Assembly (NCBI RefSeq): GCF_013204795.1
Contig: NZ_JABMKW010000020.1
Coordinates: forward strand, 1,240,001-1,304,000
From: Pedobacter panaciterrae
GTDB lineage: Bacteria; Bacteroidota; Bacteroidia; Sphingobacteriales; Sphingobacteriaceae
Length of the DNA stretch: 64,000 nt
Direction: 5' to 3'
Positions 18,054 to 27,514 of the stretch are shown here, in pieces; position 1 is the first letter of the stretch; each line of letters starts with the position of its first letter. The position numbers and the translations under genes were made by a program. The notes under the pieces are model-generated. The model was not told where the DNA came from and made no database searches. It saw nothing but the letters and a program-made list of their open reading frames with translations.

Positions 18054-19349
18054 TTACATCACGATCTTGAATTCTGTCCATTCACCAATAGTTTGCAAAG
18101 AAAATTTAAAATTGTGGTTATAAAGGATTTCCCTTGTCAACATCAATCCAATACCTTGTCCATTTTTGGTCGTGCTAAAAAAGGGAGAGAAAAGCTGACG
18201 GCTGACCTCATTTGGGATTCCAGGTCCGGTGTTCGAAATGGAAATCATTTGATCTGGTGAAGCAGTTTTGATGCGTATGGTTCCCGAATAGTCCACAGCT
18301 TCAATCGCATTTTTCAGAATATTTATGAAGACCTGTTCCAATTGCTGGTAATCAGCAAAGGTTTCAAGCACCAATGCATCCAGGTCCCACTGCCAGCTGA
18401 CATTTTTTTTTCTGGCAGTAGGTTCCATAAGGAGCACAACTGAGCGAAGCAATGCGATCAGGTCAACAATATGCTTAACGGGTTCAGGAACACGCACAAC
18501 CCTGGCAAAATTCGACATCAGATCACTCAGGCTATGGTTGCGGCCTATGGAAGTATTTAGGGCCGCATCATAATCTTCCTGATCAGCTTCATCCAGTTGA
18601 TGTTTGTAATTTAGGCAGCTGTTAAGAATTGAATTGATGGCACCGATAGAATTGTTCACCTCATGAGACATCATCTTAATCACCTTCTCATAAGCATTTT
18701 TTTCCTTCAGGTAGATCTCGCGACTAAGTTCTTCAATCGTAATAAAAGTCCGTGAATACCCAAGATCTGTGAAGGTCGATTTGTGGCATTTGTAGGATTT
18801 TATTCCATTCAGATTAATTACTTTAGCATCATTCACTTTTACCAGTACCAGTTCTTCAGCAAGTCGTCCGCCAATTTGGCTCAATGATTTACCTAAAATC
18901 TCACCACGCTGCAGACCTAATATTTCTGTAGCGGCAGGATTCACTGCCCCAATAATTCCGTTAAACTCAAATATAATGATCCCCGAAGGAGAGGCTTCAA
19001 TAAGTTTTCCTAAGAAGGAACTTTTCTCCGCCTGAAGCAGGCGCTCATGTCTTAATTGTCCGATCATCATGTTATACACATCGATCAATTCATCCATCTC
19101 GGGATGTCCAATCTGGTTCAATCTGGCACTAAAATCCTTGTCTTTCAGCGTTTCTATTCCCGAGGAGATCGTATCAAACGTCTGGCTGATCGAACGATAC
19201 AACCAATAAGAAAAGATCAGCGAAACAAAAAGCATGCCCTCCCCGATCAGGAAAGCAGTTCTGCTTGCCGCATATAGTTCCGTAAGCAGGTAGATAAATA
19301 CCGCATGAACAACAAGTGCCACCAATAAAACTTTAGTTTTGAGCTTCAT
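18054..19349 (-). CDS. Membrane sensor histidine kinase with PAS domain
   Basis: This 431-residue kinase of the NtrB-like type has two membrane helices (about 6-25 and 33-52) with hardly any periplasmic loop. A HAMP-like linker (KDFSARLNQIGHPEMDEL, about 71-90) and a PAS domain (about 115-205) follow. The phosphoacceptor is His229 in MMSHEVNNSIGA. The ATPase domain shows an N box (INILKNAIEAVD), G1 (ISNTGPGIP) and G2 (GQGIGLMLT). It probably senses membrane or cytoplasmic state rather than an external ligand. It overlaps the regulator gene by 17 bp, so they are a translationally coupled pair, last in the export operon. Confidence 0.93.
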   Translation of the reverse strand: MKLKTKVLLVALVVHAVFIYLLTELYAASRTAFLIGEGMLFVSLIFSYWLYRSISQTFDTISSGIETLKDKDFSARLNQIGHPEMDELIDVYNMMIGQLRHERLLQAEKSSFLGKLIEASPSGIIIFEFNGIIGAVNPAATEILGLQRGEILGKSLSQIGGRLAEELVLVKVNDAKVINLNGIKSYKCHKSTFTDLGYSRTFITIEELSREIYLKEKNAYEKVIKMMSHEVNNSIGAINSILNSCLNYKHQLDEADQEDYDAALNTSIGRNHSLSDLMSNFARVVRVPEPVKHIVDLIALLRSVVLLMEPTARKKNVSWQWDLDALVLETFADYQQLEQVFINILKNAIEAVDYSGTIRIKTASPDQMISISNTGPGIPNEVSRQLFSPFFSTTKNGQGIGLMLTREILYNHNFKFSLQTIGEWTEFKIVM

Positions 19350-20709
19350 AAGGGATGTTGTATTTCTCCAGTTTGCGGTATAGCGTGCCCCTGCTTAAAC
19401 CCAGTGCTTTGGCCACTCTGCTAATATTATTTTGATGAAAAGCCATTGCATTCCTGATCATGGAAAGTTCCATTTCATCAATTGATAAAGTTCCCACAGC
19501 AGGTAACGTCAGCGAGGCATTTGGTAATCGTTGGGCTTCCAGGTGTTGCTCAAAATCTTTTATATACAAGTAATCCCCTTCGCTGAGCAATACAGTACGT
19601 TCAATCAGGTTTTTAAGTTCTCGGATATTACCCGGCAACGGAAGTGATTTTAACCAGTTATAGGTTTTTCTATCTATCTGAAGCTTCGGCCGCTGATAAA
19701 TTTCTTTAAGGTTTTTCAAGAAATAATTGGCCAAAATCGGAATATCTTCTGTACGTTCCCGAAGCGGTGGCAAACGGATAATGATCAGGTTGATGCGGTA
19801 ATACAAGTCCTCCCTAAATTTTGCAGCAGAGATCATTTCCCTTAGATCGCGGTTGGTGGCACAGACTACCCTAAGGTCAACGGACCGGGTCCTGCTGTCA
19901 CCCAACACCTCATACTTGCGGTCCTGTAATACTCTCAGCAGCTTTACCTGGCTGTTTAAATCCAGGTCACCTATTTCATCTAAGAAAATGGTGCCTTTAT
20001 CGGCCAGTTCAAACCGACCTACTCTGTCGGTGCGCGCATCCGTAAAGGCGCCACGTTTATGACCAAACATCTCACTTTCAAATAAGCTGGAAGAAATTCC
20101 TCCAAGATTTACTTTTACAAATGCTTTATTTCTGCGGGAACTGTTTTCATGAATGGCTTCCGCTACGAGTTCTTTCCCAGTGCCACTCTCTCCAATAATG
20201 AGTACTGAGGCATCAGTGCTACTGACCCTTGCAATGGTCTGTAATACCTCCAAAAGTTGTGGATCTTCACCAACAATATTCTCAAAACCATATTTTTCAT
20301 TCAGCTTCTTACGCGTCATTGCCCCTGGCGTATCCAATTCAATTGATAAATCCAGTGCTGTTCTTAATGCCCGCATTAAATGTTCGTTGTCCCAGGGTTT
20401 ATTGATAAAATCTGCTGCCCCGGCTTTCATGCCCTCCACTGCTAGTTTAATCGATCCCCATCCGGTCATTAAAATAACTGGCAGCAGTGGTCTTGATTTT
20501 TTGATCTGCTGCAGCATAGCCAGCCCATCTTCCCCTGTAGTTTCCATAGAAAAGTTCATATCCAACAATACCGCATCTACTGGCTTTTCTTTAAGGTGCT
20601 TGAGTGCCTCTTCGGGACCATTTGCCTTGATGGATTTAAACCCATTCTGTTTTAACAACAGGTTTAGGGAAGCACATACAGCAATATCATCATCAATAAT
20701 CAAAATCAT
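19333..20709 (-). CDS. Sigma-54-dependent NtrC-family response regulator
   Basis: The protein has 458 residues: receiver domain at 1-120 with phosphoacceptor Asp50, AAA+ domain at about 145-375 with Walker A GESGTGKE and Walker B FLDEIGDL, and a Fis-type helix-turn-helix at about 415-455 (ISRVAKALGLSRGTLYRKLE). The sigma-54-contacting loop reads GAFTDA instead of canonical GAFTGA, as I recall for other Bacteroidota members. It is expected to activate sigma-54 promoters, probably including that of its own export operon, but no GG-N10-GC element in the right orientation was found upstream. It is coupled to the kinase gene. Confidence 0.93.
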   Translation of the reverse strand: MILIIDDDIAVCASLNLLLKQNGFKSIKANGPEEALKHLKEKPVDAVLLDMNFSMETTGEDGLAMLQQIKKSRPLLPVILMTGWGSIKLAVEGMKAGAADFINKPWDNEHLMRALRTALDLSIELDTPGAMTRKKLNEKYGFENIVGEDPQLLEVLQTIARVSSTDASVLIIGESGTGKELVAEAIHENSSRRNKAFVKVNLGGISSSLFESEMFGHKRGAFTDARTDRVGRFELADKGTIFLDEIGDLDLNSQVKLLRVLQDRKYEVLGDSRTRSVDLRVVCATNRDLREMISAAKFREDLYYRINLIIIRLPPLRERTEDIPILANYFLKNLKEIYQRPKLQIDRKTYNWLKSLPLPGNIRELKNLIERTVLLSEGDYLYIKDFEQHLEAQRLPNASLTLPAVGTLSIDEMELSMIRNAMAFHQNNISRVAKALGLSRGTLYRKLEKYNIPYEAQN

Positions 20710-20728
20710 AGGAACAAATTAAATTAGT

Positions 20729-21883
20729 TTATTCTTCATGTAATGCATCCGAAGGATTCAGCCTGGCTGCTTTTAAACTTGGATAGAAAGCGCAACTCAA
20801 CATCAGCAAATACAAAAACAATGCAGCCCCCAAAATACTTAAAGTTCCATAATAGGCGTCTAAATATTGCATAATTAACATCTGAATCGCAATTAGCAAG
20901 CCCGGTAAAATACCTAAGGTAGTCAGCACTATGGATTCCAGGAGAAATTGCTGCAATATATCAGCCGGGCTTGCCCCCATGGTCACCCGCAGGCCAACTT
21001 CTGCTTTGCGTTTTGACAGGTTATAACTAAATACGCCAGAGATTCCCAGGAAAACATTGATCAGCAAAAATGCAAATACCAGCAAGGTAATACTCAACTG
21101 AATGTAATCTGTTTTCTGTGCATATTTTTTGACCAGCGTTAAAGAAATATTCTGCCTGATCAGAATTTCCGAAATGCCAACCGAGTTGATGGTTTTCCTG
21201 ATCTGATCCTCCAGCAACTGGAAATTATCCGTGTTTTTTGATTTAAACAAATAACTTGTTGCAGCAGTTTTCAATGGGATAAAAAATCCCGGGTTCAGAT
21301 CAGCTCCGGTGTTCTCTCTGACCGCTTCCGATACCCCGACGATCAGGGCCGGCCTGTCGCCAATCAGGATCGTTTTTCCGATCGGGCTCCCCTGTTTGAA
21401 ATCCCGTTCCGCTAAATCTTCAGTGAGGACCACCGGAATGGCATTTAACACATAGTCTTTTGCCGTAAACCATCGACCTTCGACTAGTTTAATGCCGAGT
21501 ACCGTTGAATAATTCTCATCTACCTCAAATCCCAGAGCCTTGCTGGTTTGTTTGTTATAGGTGATCTTTTCTTCATTACCCCATTGTTGAAAAGGAATTA
21601 CCTGAGTGGCACTTACCAACTCGATTTCTTTAACAGCCTGAAGCTTCTGCTGGATTAGCCTGCTGAACTCCAATTTCTTTTCCTCCGGCAGGTGTTGAAA
21701 ATCGAGTACCACCAACCAGGAATCTTCGTACTGATAACCCAATGGTCTGAAATAGTTACCTAATTTTTTCAAATTCAAACCCAAACAAAGAAAAAGCGCG
21801 GTAAAGGTGACAAATAGTTGTAGTAACAGGAAGAAATTCGCTTTTTTCCTGTTCATTATCATTTTAAACAAATGCAAAATCAT
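20729..21883 (-). CDS. FtsX/MacB-type ABC transporter permease (second)
   Basis: The 384-residue protein has one N-terminal membrane helix (about 14-32), a long extracytoplasmic MacB-like domain (about 45-245) and three C-terminal helices within an FtsX domain. That domain carries KRKAEVGLRVTMGASPADILQQFLLESIVL, the conserved coupling segment (about 295-325), and the protein ends in SLKAARLNPSDALHEE, the usual family ending. Its start overlaps the upstream permease stop by 4 bp, so the two form a translationally coupled heterodimer served by the ATPase at 23150-23818. Type VII ABC exporters of this kind drive tripartite efflux or lipoprotein-type mechanotransmission; the substrate is unknown. 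Confidence 0.88.
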   Translation of the reverse strand: MILHLFKMIMNRKKANFFLLLQLFVTFTALFLCLGLNLKKLGNYFRPLGYQYEDSWLVVLDFQHLPEEKKLEFSRLIQQKLQAVKEIELVSATQVIPFQQWGNEEKITYNKQTSKALGFEVDENYSTVLGIKLVEGRWFTAKDYVLNAIPVVLTEDLAERDFKQGSPIGKTILIGDRPALIVGVSEAVRENTGADLNPGFFIPLKTAATSYLFKSKNTDNFQLLEDQIRKTINSVGISEILIRQNISLTLVKKYAQKTDYIQLSITLLVFAFLLINVFLGISGVFSYNLSKRKAEVGLRVTMGASPADILQQFLLESIVLTTLGILPGLLIAIQMLIMQYLDAYYGTLSILGAALFLYLLMLSCAFYPSLKAARLNPSDALHEE

Positions 21884-23130
21884 AAGCTGTTTCCTCCTTT
21901 CAATGCGTAAACAACATCCATTCGCGACATTTTCCAGGCGGGATAAATCCCCGAGACCAATCCAAGTAACAGACAGCTAAAAAGACAGAAACCAAACACC
22001 CGCCAGCTGATGATAAAACTATCGGTCGGCATTTTGAATAGCGGATCAAAGGTGTTGATAAACTGTACCAGCAACTGTGAGGCGTAAATGGATAAGCCTA
22101 GGCCGATCAATCCACCAATTAAGGTAATGATGATGTTTTCTGTTACCAGTTGCCCCACAAGGGTACCGGAAGTTGCACCGAACGACTTACGGATACCGAT
22201 TTCCTCTGCCCGTTCTCCAATCCTGGTGACATTAATATTCACCAGACTGATTGCCGGGATCAGCATAAAAAGGATCAGCACAATACTAATTACAATCGCG
22301 GTTTTCCCATATTCAGGTTCATCATCGTTAAAGGAGCTGCTTTTCGCAAATTGTTCCAAAGCGGTGAATGCATGCACTTTTACCGAATCTGCACCCGAAA
22401 CCAGATTCGCTTTTTTTAGAATCCCTCTTAGCTCGGCACGCACCTTTTTCAGGTCGTTCGTCTTTGCTAACAGCAGCGCATTATAAGTGCCTTCCAGCGC
22501 TTTTTCTGTTCGCTGGGTATTCACATCAGTGGTGTAAGGAACATAAACATCGGAATAAATTCTGCTGAAGGGCGTTGCGGGCTTTACTACACCAATCACT
22601 TGGTAAGCTATTCCTTGTATCGGAAAGGTCTTCCCCAGGGCAGCGCCGTCCTTAAAAAAGTATGCTTTTGTTTTTTCACTGATCACGGCAACCCGGGCAC
22701 CTTTTCTGACCTCGATAATATTAAAAGGTTTTCCTTCCAAAAATTCAAAATCCGTGATCTTCCAGAAATTTTCATCGGTAAACTTAAGGATATGACCCGC
22801 AGTTTTTCCATTTAGGAACGAAATAAACTCTCTGGTCGTAAAGTAGGAAATGGTCTCAGTGCTTTGCAAAGCTCGTATATTTTTTTGAAGGAAGCTGATG
22901 CTAGGTGCCGCATCTGTCTTTTTATCCCCCTTATAAACAGATACTTTATCAAGGATCAGCGTTCTTTCCCGATGAATTTCCGGCGGATTCGCACTCACAA
23001 TCTGATCCAGAAAGGATGCGAATACCGTGATGACCATAAGGGTCAGGCTAATGCCCACGAGGGTCAGCGCGGTATAATACTTCTTGCGAAGCATAACTTT
23101 AAAAGTGAGTTTTATATAATTTTTTAACAT
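21880..23130 (-). CDS. FtsX/MacB-type ABC transporter permease (first)
   Basis: The protein has 416 residues when started at MLKNYIKLTFKVMLRKKYY; 39 extra codons upstream overlap the ATPase gene and look spurious. Topology is one N-terminal helix (about 20-42), a periplasmic domain (about 45-275), then three helices in an FtsX domain containing RAEEIGIRKSFGATSGTLV. The ending YPAWKMSRMDVVYALKGG is typical. It pairs with the permease downstream (4-bp overlap) and the ATPase upstream (19-bp gap). Together with the adaptor and TolC it should form a tripartite exporter across both membranes. Confidence 0.88.
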   Translation of the reverse strand: MLKNYIKLTFKVMLRKKYYTALTLVGISLTLMVITVFASFLDQIVSANPPEIHRERTLILDKVSVYKGDKKTDAAPSISFLQKNIRALQSTETISYFTTREFISFLNGKTAGHILKFTDENFWKITDFEFLEGKPFNIIEVRKGARVAVISEKTKAYFFKDGAALGKTFPIQGIAYQVIGVVKPATPFSRIYSDVYVPYTTDVNTQRTEKALEGTYNALLLAKTNDLKKVRAELRGILKKANLVSGADSVKVHAFTALEQFAKSSSFNDDEPEYGKTAIVISIVLILFMLIPAISLVNINVTRIGERAEEIGIRKSFGATSGTLVGQLVTENIIITLIGGLIGLGLSIYASQLLVQFINTFDPLFKMPTDSFIISWRVFGFCLFSCLLLGLVSGIYPAWKMSRMDVVYALKGGNSL

Positions 23131-23149
23131 GATTTCTAGGTTATACAGA

Positions 23150-23818
23150 TTAACTGACTTGCTGGCCGTCAAAAAAGTGAATGATCCGCTGTGTTTTTTT
23201 TGCCATCTGCTCATCGTGAGTGACCATAACGATTGTTGTACCATCAATTTTATTCAGATGAAGCATTAAGTTCATCACCTCTTCTCCCATAGCACTGTCG
23301 AGGTTCCCGGTTGGCTCATCTGCAAGCAGGATTTCGGGATCCCCAATAATAGCACGGGCAATGGCCACGCGCTGACGCTGTCCACCTGAAAGCTGATTGG
23401 GGTAGTGCTTGGTGCGGGCACTTAATCCTACTTTCTCCAAAGCGACTAAAGCTCTTTTGCGCCTTTCAGTACCTGAAATACCCTTGCGGTATAAAAGTGG
23501 TAGCTCCACATTGTCTATAACCGAAAGGTCATTGATCAGGTGATAACTCTGAAAAATAAAACCCAGCTTAAGATTTCGGAAGGTTGCCAGGCGTTTGCGG
23601 CTGAGAGAAGTGACAGGCTGATTGGCAATTGCAATGGATCCGGCAGTGGGCGTATCCAATAGTCCCATTATGTTGAGTAAAGTACTTTTGCCGCAGCCAG
23701 AAGGGCCCATAATGGCTACAAATTCCCCTTTGTTAATGTTAAGATTAATGTGGTTCAGGGCAGTGGTTTCGATAGTTTTGGTACGGTAAACTTTTTCTAT
23801 GTTTGATAATTGTATCAT
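23150..23818 (-). CDS. ABC transporter ATP-binding protein (MacB/LolD type)
   Basis: This 222-residue single nucleotide-binding domain shows Walker A GPSGCGKST (about 39-47), Q-loop FIFQSYHL, signature LSGGQRQRVAIARA, Walker B ILLADEPTGNLD and the H-loop MVTHDEQMA. The arrangement and length match the LolD/MacB/FtsE group that energises FtsX-type permeases. It is 19 bp upstream of the first permease and about 220 bp downstream of the TolC gene on the same strand. The gap upstream could hold an internal promoter. Confidence 0.95.
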   Translation of the reverse strand: MIQLSNIEKVYRTKTIETTALNHINLNINKGEFVAIMGPSGCGKSTLLNIMGLLDTPTAGSIAIANQPVTSLSRKRLATFRNLKLGFIFQSYHLINDLSVIDNVELPLLYRKGISGTERRKRALVALEKVGLSARTKHYPNQLSGGQRQRVAIARAIIGDPEILLADEPTGNLDSAMGEEVMNLMLHLNKIDGTTIVMVTHDEQMAKKTQRIIHFFDGQQVS

Positions 23819-24038
23819 TTCGATTTGAGTTAATAATTGTTATTATAGGATTTTACATTCCGTGACGAGAAATTGAAGCTCCGCTCCTGGTGGTCTAAAA
23901 GTTACCACTAATTTTCCATTTTCACCCTTCAAAATAAGTATCAATTGGTCTTGGGGTCATCTGGCATTTTATTGGCAAAGGAATTAAGTTTTTCATATGA
24001 TTTTGTGGTTTTATGGTGTCATTTATTGATTAGAAGGC

Positions 24039-25505
24039 TTATATTTTTTTATTGGTGGTAAAATCATAAAGCGTCAGCTGCCGAAGGTTGAAGTAAGCAC
24101 TCCAAAAGCTTCTTAAGGCAAAGATATAATCACGGCGTGCCTGATCCTTTTCCTGCAAAGCGATGTTCAGATCGGTAATGCTCAAGTCGTTCAGCAGGTA
24201 TCTTTTCTGCGCGATTTCATAGCGCTGGGTTGCAGTGAGATCTGCTTCTGCGTTGGTTTGCATTTGTTCTTTGATCATCGCAAACTGTCTCAGAATGGTA
24301 TAGATCTCTTGCTCAAAGTTTATTTGTGCCTGCCTAACGGTTGCGGCTATCAACTTGCGATTGGACTGTGCCGTTTTAATTCTCGAAGCCGAACGTCCCC
24401 AGTCCAGAATAGGGATCTGAAAACCCAATCTTATTTCCTGCTGGTCCTTAGCACGGCTATATATTCCCGGAAGCCGATCCGCTACATTGGTCAATCCAAA
24501 TGTTCCAAAGAGGTTTACTTTCAGGCCGTTTTCTCCCCGTGCTTTGGCAACGTCCTTATCCGCTTCAAGCAAAGCCCGTTTAAACTCTATGGATTTCTGA
24601 CGGTTATCTTTTGCCTGCTGGACAGCAATTGCAGGATCTACCTCAAAAGTCAGCAGATGTTCAGGAAGGATAAGCTTAATCTGGTTATCCGCAGAAAAAC
24701 CAATAAAGGATTTTAACTGAAGGTCAGCCGTTTCTGCATCCACATTGGCCTGAGCCACAGCTTTCCTTGCGTTCAACACCCCCAGTTTTAATCGTAGCAG
24801 TTCGTCTTTGGACAACCGACCCAGGGCTGCTTTGCCTTCACCGATTTTGTAAATGGTCTCATTGTTCGAGAGATTTTTAACGGCGATATCCTTGTTGATC
24901 TGGGCAATCAGCAAACCAAAAAACAGTTCTGAGGCATCTCGGCCCACCACTTCCATGTCTTCTTTGTACTTTTTCTGTGATTCTTCATAACGCAAAGGTT
25001 CGATCTTCTGATCCCACAATAGAGAATTGAAGGCAAACAACGGCTGATTCAGGCCGATGATCAATGGATTCCCATTGTAACGGGTTTGTTTGCGGTCGAA
25101 ATCTGAGAACCTCAATACATTGGAGCCAAGGAATACTTGTCCGCCGGTTAAACTGATATTTTGTGTGAGGCCAAGGTTGATTTGAGAATTATCGTTAATC
25201 ACGGGCTTAAATTCTACTGTTCCATCTGGCTGGATCACCGGGATATTGGTTTTACTAAATTGTGGCAAAGTCCCATCCAGCGTAAGTTGTGGATTATAAT
25301 TTGATTTAAATGTTCTATACTGCCAATACTGATTTTCACGAATGGTCTCGGCCTGTACAGCTGCTGTAGAATGCATTTTGGCGATACCGATAACATCGTT
25401 CAACTTTAATTTTACGGTATCACTATCCCCCTGACCTTTCCCGAGAATGGGCGTGAGAATCGCTGAAAATAATAGGATGGTTTTGAACATGATTTTGTGT
25501 GTCAT
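24039..25505 (-). CDS. TolC-family outer-membrane efflux protein
   Basis: The product is 488 residues, with a signal peptide of about 23 residues (MFKTILLFSAILTPILGKGQ). Two outer-membrane-efflux (OEP) repeats follow, rich in long amphipathic heptad helices with Gln/Ala/Lys (for example KARGENGLKVNLFGTFGLTN at the repeat junction). It should form the trimeric outer-membrane exit duct. It begins 9 bp after the adaptor gene and is followed by the ABC genes. Length and repeat layout are normal for Bacteroidota TolC proteins. Confidence 0.9.
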   Translation of the reverse strand: MTHKIMFKTILLFSAILTPILGKGQGDSDTVKLKLNDVIGIAKMHSTAAVQAETIRENQYWQYRTFKSNYNPQLTLDGTLPQFSKTNIPVIQPDGTVEFKPVINDNSQINLGLTQNISLTGGQVFLGSNVLRFSDFDRKQTRYNGNPLIIGLNQPLFAFNSLLWDQKIEPLRYEESQKKYKEDMEVVGRDASELFFGLLIAQINKDIAVKNLSNNETIYKIGEGKAALGRLSKDELLRLKLGVLNARKAVAQANVDAETADLQLKSFIGFSADNQIKLILPEHLLTFEVDPAIAVQQAKDNRQKSIEFKRALLEADKDVAKARGENGLKVNLFGTFGLTNVADRLPGIYSRAKDQQEIRLGFQIPILDWGRSASRIKTAQSNRKLIAATVRQAQINFEQEIYTILRQFAMIKEQMQTNAEADLTATQRYEIAQKRYLLNDLSITDLNIALQEKDQARRDYIFALRSFWSAYFNLRQLTLYDFTTNKKI

Positions 25506-25514
25506 TTGTTTTAG

Positions 25515-26759
25515 CTATTTGATCTTAACTTTACTGAGATGAATAAAGTCCTGCATCTCTGAGGTGATGACTTTTTCCCCTGCTTTAAGACCTGAAAGAA
25601 TTTCCACATAATCGCTATTGCTTTCGCCAACTTTCACCTGGCGGGACACCGCATTGTCGCCCTCAATCACAAATACCTTTTGTTGTTCGGATCCATTAAA
25701 CGCAGCGCCATTCTTAACTCTTATGGTATGCTCCTTGTAAGAGGTGACGACAAAAACATCAACCTTCAGGTTAGAGCGGAGCAGCTTTGAACTTTTATTG
25801 CTTAAGTTAATTGAAAATTTCACGGTTCCATCCTCCACAGCTGGCTGTACATTGCTAATATTCCCGAGCAAGTCCGTTTTAGCGATCCTGACTACAGCCG
25901 TTCTACCTGATTTAACCTCATCAGCATACGTATCAGAGATGCTGGCTTCAACCTTAAAACTGCTCAGGTCTGCAATACGCACCAACTCTTCGCCTTCATT
26001 GATTTCTGCACCGATCTTACTATTGACCCAGGTGATTACCCCGTTTCTTGGCGAAGAAATGGACGCATTTTTCAGTTTATCACTGATTCCTTTGATGTCC
26101 TTCTCCCGAATGTTGATTTCATACCCCAGGCTTTTCAGATCGGCCTGCATTGTTGCCTTCTGATTATCCATTTGGTTTTTGATCTGCTTCAGTTCGAGTT
26201 GTGCCACATTTAAGGTTAGGCGGGCCTGTTTGACATTTTCATCCGTACTCCCGCCAATCGCCAAGAGTGATTGTTCGTGATCCAGTGCCGTTTCCAGACT
26301 ACTGATTTTCATTTGTTTAATGGAATACTGAGTCTTTAACTCATCGAGGGTTTTCTGCAGGCCCAGAGACAATTGGTTTATTTTGTTACGATTGACATGC
26401 TGCTCCTCATTCAGTTTTTCAAAGGAGAGCAACGCTGACTCCTTGTTCAGGCGCAAAATGGATTGGCCGGCAAGTACCTTTTCGCCAGCATTAAACATTA
26501 CCTGCTCAATCCTTGCATCTACCGGTGAGCTGATGGTGAATTCATATTCGGGAGTAATAATCCCTGACGCAGGCACGGTCGCCTCCATCCTGCCTACCTC
26601 TGCAACTGAGGTACTGAGCGCACTTCCTTTTACTGCAGGCTCAACGATACTGCTAAATTGAATAAACCCAAAAGCGATTGCCAGGGCAACAACACTACCG
26701 ATAATGTATATCCTGGTTCTTCGCCTGGCTTGTTCTTTGGATGAAATTTCACGGTCCAT
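25515..26759 (-). CDS. Membrane-fusion (HlyD/AcrA-type) efflux adaptor
   Basis: The 414-residue protein starts at MDREISSKEQARRRTRIY; 22 codons upstream are hydrophobic and unlikely. A membrane anchor (about 19-37) is followed by a split biotinyl/lipoyl domain: PVDARIEQVMFNAGEKVLAG at about 80-100 and NASISSPRNGVITWVNSKIG at about 228-250. These flank a long coiled-coil hairpin (about 110-225), and a beta-barrel and membrane-proximal domain lie at the C-terminus. It bridges the ABC permeases and TolC. It is first in the seven-gene minus-strand operon. Confidence 0.9.
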   Translation of the reverse strand: MDREISSKEQARRRTRIYIIGSVVALAIAFGFIQFSSIVEPAVKGSALSTSVAEVGRMEATVPASGIITPEYEFTISSPVDARIEQVMFNAGEKVLAGQSILRLNKESALLSFEKLNEEQHVNRNKINQLSLGLQKTLDELKTQYSIKQMKISSLETALDHEQSLLAIGGSTDENVKQARLTLNVAQLELKQIKNQMDNQKATMQADLKSLGYEINIREKDIKGISDKLKNASISSPRNGVITWVNSKIGAEINEGEELVRIADLSSFKVEASISDTYADEVKSGRTAVVRIAKTDLLGNISNVQPAVEDGTVKFSINLSNKSSKLLRSNLKVDVFVVTSYKEHTIRVKNGAAFNGSEQQKVFVIEGDNAVSRQVKVGESNSDYVEILSGLKAGEKVITSEMQDFIHLSKVKIK

Positions 26760-26849
26760 ATGTATACTAATTTGAACCCTATGTTCCAATAGAAATGCCA
26801 GAAGTAACAAGCTAAAAATAAGCAAATTACAATTAAGCTATAAAATTCA

Positions 26850-26869
26850 ACTGTCTCATTGTGGACAGT
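26850..26869. promoter_or_regulatory. Inverted repeat upstream of the export operon
   Basis: ACTGTC (26850-26855) and GACAGT (26864-26869) are perfect reverse complements separated by 8 bp. It lies about 90 bp upstream of the adaptor start and lacks a T-tract, so it is more like a dimeric regulator site than a terminator. No sigma-54 element was found near it. Confidence 0.4.
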
Positions 26870-26937
26870 ATGTCTTAAAATGAACAGGAAATGGGCGATT
26901 TATAGGAAATTCAAATGGACGCGTCGAGGTAGACATG

Positions 26938-27312
26938 TCAGACACTACGCTTGCTTTTTTTTTCATCCAATTGCTGAAGGAATTTCTGAAAGCGGCTGAT
27001 TTGGCTATTCAAATTATGCAGAATTACTTCCTGTTGTTGATTTAATTCGGTTAAATCAACGATCTTACCTTTCAGTTGTTTGATCGTCTCCACATTCAAA
27101 GCGATATCCAGTTCTTCAGGATCCAGGTACTGAAAAAAATTTCTTTTAAGCACCCCGGAAATCTGCACCAGGAGATATACATCAATCTTTTCGCTTTTAA
27201 ATACCTGACTAAGCTTAAGGCCAGGTACATCAAGTTTCTCGGTCAGTTGTAACTGAGTATACCCCTGTGTTTTCATTTCCTTCCAGATGAGATTAGCGAT
27301 TTTCGAATACAT
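26938..27312 (-). CDS. HTH (XRE-like) protein with coiled-coil tail
   Basis: The product is 124 residues. The first 65 resemble a helix-turn-helix of the XRE/Cro type (IWKEMKTQGYTQLQLTEKLDVPGLKLSQVFKS). Residues of about 75-118 form a Gln/Leu/Lys-rich coiled coil that could dimerise. No ligand domain is seen. Such proteins are frequent in Bacteroidota and are usually annotated as transcriptional regulators. It lies about 180 bp upstream of the export operon on the same strand, so it might regulate that operon, but this is inference. The HTH is divergent from consensus. Confidence 0.6.
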   Translation of the reverse strand: MYSKIANLIWKEMKTQGYTQLQLTEKLDVPGLKLSQVFKSEKIDVYLLVQISGVLKRNFFQYLDPEELDIALNVETIKQLKGKIVDLTELNQQQEVILHNLNSQISRFQKFLQQLDEKKSKRSV

Positions 27313-27514
27313 TTGATTGTGTAGCGATTATTTTTATTGTCTATAGATGCAGCCCTACCCATAGTAAAACTAACATTGAATTTAGGAGAAATTCTGAAGT
27401 TGGATTTGAAGCCTATTTTCCGTTGACCTGGAAAAATCAAGACAGAATAAGATTTAGGCTAAGGCTATCGGAAAACAATGGCTTATAACTATATTTAACA
27501 TCAAAGCATAAAAT

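Noticed and set aside
20153..20722. 189-codon plus-strand ORF opposite the response regulator
   Set aside because: Antisense to the receiver and AAA+ domains; Ser/Pro-rich shadow without domain features.
23962..23976. GG-N10-GC (sigma-54-like) element TGGCATTTTATTGGC between tolC and the ABC ATPase gene
   Set aside because: It is on the plus strand, pointing against all genes of the minus-strand operon, so it is probably chance.
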